64,000 nucleotides of DNA from Acholeplasma oculi (GTDB lineage: Bacteria > Bacillota_I > Bacilli_A > Acholeplasmatales > Acholeplasmataceae), in NCBI RefSeq assembly GCF_900166985.1, contig NZ_FUZK01000001.1, positions 1 to 64,000 of the forward strand. Direction: 5' to 3'. Made by a program: the position numbers and the translations under genes. Positions 59,506 through 64,000 of this stretch are shown here, piece by piece. Below the pieces are notes generated by a model, which saw only the letters and a list, made by a program, of their open reading frames with translations, was not told the origin of the DNA and made no database searches. Within the stretch, counting starts at the first letter, position 1; each line of letters starts with the position of its first letter.

Positions 59506-60176
59506 AGATAAAAGAAAGAAAAGTGAAGCGTATTCAAACGGTTGGAGAAGAGGTTGCTAACAGCGTCTCACATGGTTTGATGGCGATTTTTGGGATAATT
59601 GGTTTAATTTTAATGATTTTAAAATCTTCAAATGGAGTGGAATTGTTAGCATCCATCATATTTGGAGTATCAATGATTTTACTTTATTTTAGTTCTATGA
59701 TGTATCATGCGTTAGCATTTACAAAAAGTAAAGGTGTATTTAAAAGATTTGATCATCTATCCATCTATATGCTCATTGGTGGTACGTTTGCACCAGCACT
59801 CTTACTTTTACCAAGTTTAGGAGCTCCACTTCTTGGAATAGAAGGAATGATTTCAATTGGATTATTTTTATTCATTATGCAATGGATATTAATCATTACA
59901 GGTATGGTATTTAAATCCATTTGGGTATACCGTTTCCAAATGATGCATGTTGCAATCTTCTTACTTATTGGGTGGAGTGCAATTTATTTTATAGTGGATT
60001 TATATTTGTATAATGCTTTTGCAATGTGGCTCATATTACTTGGTGGACTTAGTTACTCTATAGGAGTTATTTTCTATGTTCAATCAAATAAACTTTATTT
60101 TCACTTTATTTGGCACATCTTTGTTGCATTAGGCACAATTCTTCAATTTATAGCAATATATAATCATTTATTGTAA
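59502..60176 (+). CDS. Hemolysin III / PAQR-type membrane protein
   Basis: 224 residues, seven TM helices. EEVANSVSHGLMAIFG, the first His, SSMMYHALAF and KLYFHFIWHIFVALGTILQF with the paired His residues are family signatures of a metal-dependent membrane hydrolase fold. The cell role is unclear despite the name. Confidence 0.9.
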   Translation: MKIKERKVKRIQTVGEEVANSVSHGLMAIFGIIGLILMILKSSNGVELLASIIFGVSMILLYFSSMMYHALAFTKSKGVFKRFDHLSIYMLIGGTFAPALLLLPSLGAPLLGIEGMISIGLFLFIMQWILIITGMVFKSIWVYRFQMMHVAIFLLIGWSAIYFIVDLYLYNAFAMWLILLGGLSYSIGVIFYVQSNKLYFHFIWHIFVALGTILQFIAIYNHLL

Positions 60177-60213
60177 AATATTCGACTAAATTATCACATT
60201 GTTCATAATTATC

Positions 60214-60242
60214 TTGAATATTTACTCACATTAGGTTACAAT
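60214..60242 (+). promoter_or_regulatory. ackA promoter
   Basis: TTGAAT (60214-60219), 17-base spacer, TACAAT (60237-60242). Confidence 0.7.
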
Positions 60243-60267
60243 CAAAAAGAATAGGAAGGTAGTTTAT

Positions 60268-61452
60268 ATGAAAATTTTATCAGTTAATGCAGGTAGTTCA
60301 AGCCTTAAATTCCAATTGCTACAAATGCCAGAGGAAATTGAAATTTCATCAGGATTAGTAGAAAGAATTGGTAATAAGAATGCTGAATTTACCTTAAAAT
60401 TTAATGGAAACAAACAAGTTCTTAAGGATTTAGTTGTTCTAGATCATTCTGTTGCAGTAGATTTAGTTATTAAGGGTTTATTGCAAAACAAAGTTATTCA
60501 ATCGTTAGATGAAATTGACGGTGTTGGACATCGTGTAGTTCAAGGAGGCGAATTATTTAAGGATTCTGTTGTAATCGATGATGATGTTGTCATCAAAATT
60601 GCATCATTAAATGATTTAGCACCACTACATAATCCAGCAAACATTATTGGTATTAATGCATTTAGAAAAGCATTACCTAATGTAATTCAAGTTGCAGTAT
60701 TTGATACAACATTCCATCAAACGATGCCAAAAGAAAATTTCTTATATGGTGTTCCATATGAATGGTATGAAAAACATGGCGTCAGAAAATATGGTTTCCA
60801 TGGAACTTCACATCAATATGTATCACAACTTGCACATCAAAGATTAAATAAAGAAAACACTAAAATTATTGTTGCACACATTGGAAATGGTGCATCCTTA
60901 ACTGCAGTGTTAAATGGTAAGAGTATTGACACATCCATGGGTCTTACACCACTTGAAGGTTTCCCAATGGGAACAAGAAGTGGAAATGTTGATCCAGCGA
61001 TATTCCAACTTATGCAACAAAAAGAAGGTTATTCACTCGAAAAAACCTTAAATGAATTAAACAAATCCAGTGGATATTTAGGTATTTCAGGTATTTCTCA
61101 TGATTCAAGAGATATCGTTCAAGCAGCAGAAGCAGGTAATGAACGTGCTCAACTTGCTATTGATATCCAAGCAAAAAGAATTGCAGACTATATTGCAAGT
61201 TATTACGTATTATTAGGCGGACTTGATGCTTTAGTATTTACAGCAGGAATTGGTGAAAATGCTAAAGAAGTTCGTGAAGCAGTATGCAAACGTGTTGAAG
61301 TATTAGGCATTAAGATTGATGCTGAATTAAATAACTCACGTGGAGATAAAGAAATTTCAAGAAAAGACTCACTTGTTAAAGTATGGGTTATCCCAACAAA
61401 TGAAGAAGTGATGATTGCAAGAGACGTTATTCGTTTACAAAAACATAATTAA
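60268..61452 (+). CDS. ackA: Acetate kinase
   Basis: 394 residues. ASKHA-fold kinase: VNAGSSSLKFQLL, HIGNGASLTAV, DTSMGLTPLEGFPMGTRSGNVDP and FTAGIGENAKEVRE are all intact. Makes ATP from acetyl phosphate in fermentation. AGGAAGG precedes the ATG. No pta gene in the window. Confidence 0.97.
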   Translation: MKILSVNAGSSSLKFQLLQMPEEIEISSGLVERIGNKNAEFTLKFNGNKQVLKDLVVLDHSVAVDLVIKGLLQNKVIQSLDEIDGVGHRVVQGGELFKDSVVIDDDVVIKIASLNDLAPLHNPANIIGINAFRKALPNVIQVAVFDTTFHQTMPKENFLYGVPYEWYEKHGVRKYGFHGTSHQYVSQLAHQRLNKENTKIIVAHIGNGASLTAVLNGKSIDTSMGLTPLEGFPMGTRSGNVDPAIFQLMQQKEGYSLEKTLNELNKSSGYLGISGISHDSRDIVQAAEAGNERAQLAIDIQAKRIADYIASYYVLLGGLDALVFTAGIGENAKEVREAVCKRVEVLGIKIDAELNNSRGDKEISRKDSLVKVWVIPTNEEVMIARDVIRLQKHN

Positions 61453-61461
61453 TCTAAATAA

Positions 61462-61512
61462 AAAAGGTTAAACTCTAATGATAATGCCTATCTTTAAAGA
61501 GTTTAACCTTTT
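61462..61512. terminator. Bidirectional terminator between ackA and the TetR gene
   Basis: AAAAGGTTAAACTCT (61462-61476) / AGAGTTTAACCTTTT (61498-61512), 21-base loop, U-rich on both strands. Confidence 0.85.
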
Positions 61513-61518
61513 ATTTTT

Positions 61519-62127
61519 CTAGGATTTAAATATACCGTGGCTTAAGATGTACATGACTTGGTCAACAACTTGATCAATTTCTTCTTCCGTAACGTTTTCT
61601 TTAAATATAATTTGTAAACCAACGAAGTTTGCAATACCCATGAGTACAAAACTTAATGTTTCTAAGTTTACATTAGGATTTAATTCATCATTACTTAGAG
61701 CTTGGGTTAATTGTTTTTGATATCCAACAGCAAAACTTGAATAATAATCGACAAATAGTTTTCTTTCAACAAACATAGACTCCCAGATAATACGGTAACT
61801 TAATCGATCATTTAAAGAGAATTTGATAAATGTCTTTAACCCTACTCGTTCTTTTTCATAACGAGTAGGTAAATCTTTAATAGAGGATTGAATCAATTTT
61901 CTTATTTGCTTAGAATAATCTTGAAGTAAATAATCATAAACTGCACGTTTATCATCAAAATAAATATAAAATGTACCTATAGCAACGTGAGCTTCCTCGA
62001 TAATTTGATTGGTGGATGTAGCTAAAAAGCCTTTCTCAGCAAATAATTTCTTAGAAACTTCAATAATACGTGCAAAAGACTTATATCCTGTCGCAGTTTT
62101 AGGTAATCGAATCGATGTAGTTGTCAT
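61519..62127 (-). CDS. TetR-family regulator
   Basis: 202 residues. N-terminal HTH (ARIIEVSKKLFAEKGFLATS, then IIEEAHVAIGTFYIYFDDK) and a helical ligand-binding part. GGAGATGA lies upstream of ATG 62127. It diverges from the livHM genes, and two palindromes lie between, so it very probably represses that operon and itself. The ligand is unknown. Confidence 0.9.
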   Translation of the reverse strand: MTTTSIRLPKTATGYKSFARIIEVSKKLFAEKGFLATSTNQIIEEAHVAIGTFYIYFDDKRAVYDYLLQDYSKQIRKLIQSSIKDLPTRYEKERVGLKTFIKFSLNDRLSYRIIWESMFVERKLFVDYYSSFAVGYQKQLTQALSNDELNPNVNLETLSFVLMGIANFVGLQIIFKENVTEEEIDQVVDQVMYILSHGIFKS

Positions 62128-62205
62128 ATATGTTCATCTCCTTTTTATATTTTATAGTAAAAGACACAAAATTACAAGTTAATATTTTCAGGTGGTATGT
62201 GGTTT

Positions 62206-62281
62206 ATGAATATATATTCATCAAAGAAGGATTGACAATATACACATCCGCATGATAATATATAAGTGAATAAATATTCAT
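62206..62281. promoter_or_regulatory. livHM promoter between two TetR operators
   Basis: ATGAATATATATTCAT (62206-62221) is a perfect palindrome, and GTGAATAAATATTCAT (62266-62281) is a near copy. Between them TTGACA (62232-62237) pairs with GATAAT (62254-62259, 16-base spacer) or TAATAT (62256-62261). Operators on both sides of a promoter suggest tight repression, possibly with looping. Confidence 0.72.
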
Positions 62282-62374
62282 ATTTCAATAATGAATGATT
62301 AAAAAACTGATGAGTTCCTGGAACTCATAAAAAAAGTCATCAACTGAAAACGCTATCAAGAAAGGAAAGCAATT

Positions 62375-63310
62375 ATGCAGGCAATATTTAATATCATCTT
62401 AAATGCTTTAATATCATTTTCATTTTTATCTCTTGCAACATTTGGTATTGTTCTGATTTTTAAAACAAGTTCAACAACAAATTTTGCTCAAGGTATGCTA
62501 GGTATTTTAGGTGCATATACTACAAGTTATATTATCGATCAAAAGGGAGTCAGTGACTTTACAGGTTTACCATCTGTAAATATAAATAATCCATTGTCAT
62601 TAATCTTACCAATTTTAGGAGGTATGCTTGTATCATTCATATTTGGTTATTTAATTGATGCAGTCATTTTTAGAAAATCTAAATTTACAAATGCAGCAAC
62701 AAAACAAATTATTACCATGGGATTGGTTATTGGATTATCTGGTTTAATACCTGTTATTTTCGGAGAGACAATTACACGTGCTAGTTTTAAATTTACTGAT
62801 GAAACAATCCAACTATTAGGTTTAGGTATCCCACTTCACCGAATTATTACTTTGATTATTTCAGGAATAATTATTCTAACAATATTTATTGTATTAAAAT
62901 ATACAAAATGGGGTCTTGGTGTACGAAGTGTTGCAAGTAATGAACGTATAGCTGGATTGATGGGTGTTAACACCAATAAGATTAATGCATTAAGCTGGGG
63001 TATTGCAGGTGCACTTGGTGCACTCTCTGCAATCACATATACAGCTGCAATCTCATCCTTAAGCATTAGTGCGATGACTGATATTCAAATTAATGCATTC
63101 TATGCATCTATCTTAGGAGGATTTCAAACTTTCTATGGTCCTTTAATTGGTGCTTTTATATTAAATATAGGTCAATCTGCTATTCCGATGTTACTTGTAA
63201 ATTATGGTCTTGCTCAATGGGGAAATACGATACTTTACTTAATCATTATGTTAGTTGTATTAATTAAACCAAATGGTATATTTGGTAAACGTATAGTGAA
63301 GAAGGTATAA
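62375..63310 (+). CDS. livH: Branched-chain amino acid ABC transporter permease LivH-type
   Basis: 311 residues, about eight TM helices. TNFAQGMLGILGAYTTSYI and GVNTNKINALSWGIAGALGALSAI are signatures of the LivH family, which imports branched-chain amino acids or related amides. AAAGGAAAG precedes the ATG. Two bases separate it from livM. The binding protein and ATPase genes should follow outside the window. Confidence 0.9.
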   Translation: MQAIFNIILNALISFSFLSLATFGIVLIFKTSSTTNFAQGMLGILGAYTTSYIIDQKGVSDFTGLPSVNINNPLSLILPILGGMLVSFIFGYLIDAVIFRKSKFTNAATKQIITMGLVIGLSGLIPVIFGETITRASFKFTDETIQLLGLGIPLHRIITLIISGIIILTIFIVLKYTKWGLGVRSVASNERIAGLMGVNTNKINALSWGIAGALGALSAITYTAAISSLSISAMTDIQINAFYASILGGFQTFYGPLIGAFILNIGQSAIPMLLVNYGLAQWGNTILYLIIMLVVLIKPNGIFGKRIVKKV

Positions 63311-63312
63311 CC

Positions 63313-64000
63313 ATGAAAAGATTATATAATGAGTACATTTTAAAAACTATTAAAAAGCCAATTTTTGGATTTGTTATGGTTGGGTTTGTATTAGTCTTAC
63401 TCAATTTATTCTCAGACCTATTTCCACCTGATATTCATACAGCACTTATAACTACCTCTTATTACTCTATTGCAGGTTTAGGTTTTGCGCTTTTGTTAGG
63501 ATATGGAGGATTAGCATCATTAGGTACTGGTGCGTTTGTTGCGATTGGATCATTTGGGTTACATTATGTATATAGATATATGACTCAGCCTATATTAATA
63601 GCAATCCTTATTGTTGTTGCTGTATCCATAATTGTTTCAATTATATTTGGTTTCGTTTCATTAAGAATTTCAGGTATGTATCTCGCGATTGTAACGATGG
63701 GATTATCTCAAATTATTGTTGAGGTTATTAGAAATATTCCAGAATATGCATCTGGAACTACTGGAGGATTTTTAACAAATGGTCCAGTTAGACCACTTGA
63801 AATATTTGGTTATCGACTTCAATCCAATGATGCAATTATCTTCACCGCCATATTCATGGTATTTGCAATGATTATCATCTATAATTTGATTCAATCACCT
63901 ACAGGTCGTGCCTTACTTTCTATTAAGAATAGTGAAACAGCTGCACAAACTATGGGAATTTCTTTAATCAAATATCGTTTATTCTCATTTGTTATATCTG
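63313..64000 (+). CDS. livM: Branched-chain amino acid ABC transporter permease LivM-type (cut by window end)
   Basis: Starts MKRLYNEYILKTIKKPIFGF and stays open for 229 codons to the window edge. LLLGYGGLASLGTGAFVAIGSF and ISGMYLAIVTMGLSQIIVEV match LivM. GAAGGT precedes ATG 63313. It forms the channel with LivH. Confidence 0.9.
   Translation, partial: MKRLYNEYILKTIKKPIFGFVMVGFVLVLLNLFSDLFPPDIHTALITTSYYSIAGLGFALLLGYGGLASLGTGAFVAIGSFGLHYVYRYMTQPILIAILIVVAVSIIVSIIFGFVSLRISGMYLAIVTMGLSQIIVEVIRNIPEYASGTTGGFLTNGPVRPLEIFGYRLQSNDAIIFTAIFMVFAMIIIYNLIQSPTGRALLSIKNSETAAQTMGISLIKYRLFSFVIS

Noticed and set aside
1-64000. Mycoplasma-type code with UGA as tryptophan
   Set aside because: Many conserved genes end properly at TGA (accC, accD, accA, potA), and tryptophan is coded by TGG.
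1-64000. CRISPR array, transposon or rRNA operon
   Set aside because: No regularly spaced direct repeats, no transposase motif or terminal inverted repeats, and no rRNA core sequence was seen.

Overview
This AT-rich window reads as chromosome from a wall-less firmicute relative of the Acholeplasmatales (Acholeplasma-like). UGA is used as a normal stop (for example accC, accD, accA and potA), which argues against Mycoplasma or Spiroplasma. A complete acetyl-CoA carboxylase/type II fatty-acid operon is followed by biotin genes, and a glycosyltransferase closely resembles the acholeplasmal monoglucosyldiacylglycerol synthase. Genes are tightly packed, with many ATGA overlaps, clear Shine-Dalgarno sites and many intrinsic terminators.

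Positions 1-14299 are an integrated mobile element of filamentous-phage (inovirus/plectrovirus) type. A perfect direct repeat of at least 95 bp (1-95 and 14205-14299) carries the 3' part of a tRNA gene through CCA. Inside, a plus-strand left arm holds an XRE repressor and a three-gene cassette: a D12-class adenine methyltransferase, an unknown protein and a DUF262-DUF1524 (GmrSD-like) nuclease. On the minus strand come a tyrosine integrase, a morphogenesis/structural block (two basic proteins, a TM-coiled-coil protein, a Zot-like ATPase, a 39-residue candidate coat protein, a signal-peptide/TM surface protein and an Ig-repeat surface protein), and an early block with a winged-helix protein, a DnaD-like protein and five small unknowns. 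The left repeat is not an intact tRNA and is flanked by inverted arm-type repeats, as an attP would be. The simplest reading is that a second, related element lies immediately upstream, so this is a tandem array. Non-coding structures include a run of hairpins at 13760-13963, a DnaA-box pair followed by a candidate small RNA at 5146-5297, and a 617-base gap at 10881-11497.

From 14300 onward the sequence is ordinary chromosome: a 1513-residue membrane-anchored repeat protein, an OFA-type MFS transporter and two membrane proteins (14420-22085); accBCDA-fabHKDGFZ-birA-bioY under a promoter with three FabT-like operators (22155-32123); a ferredoxin-NADP reductase; a PadR/HAAS membrane pair; purB; potABCD; nusB-xseAB-tlyA-recN; dinB, a DEAD-box helicase and nfo; csoR; argS; a flippase-like protein with the glucolipid synthase; and tRNA-Leu(CAA).

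The last 10 kb hold a gene broken by an in-frame stop, an arsenate-reductase-like protein, a PTS IIC-like protein, pncB, a MATE exporter, trmL, hemolysin III, ackA, and a TetR regulator divergent from livH and livM. livM runs off the window end.

The host genes fit a fermentative, membrane-lipid-building cell that imports biotin, polyamines and nicotinate and makes its own fatty acids and glucolipids. The most novel content is the tandem filamentous prophage with its methyltransferase/DUF262 cargo and its apparent lack of a rolling-circle Rep.
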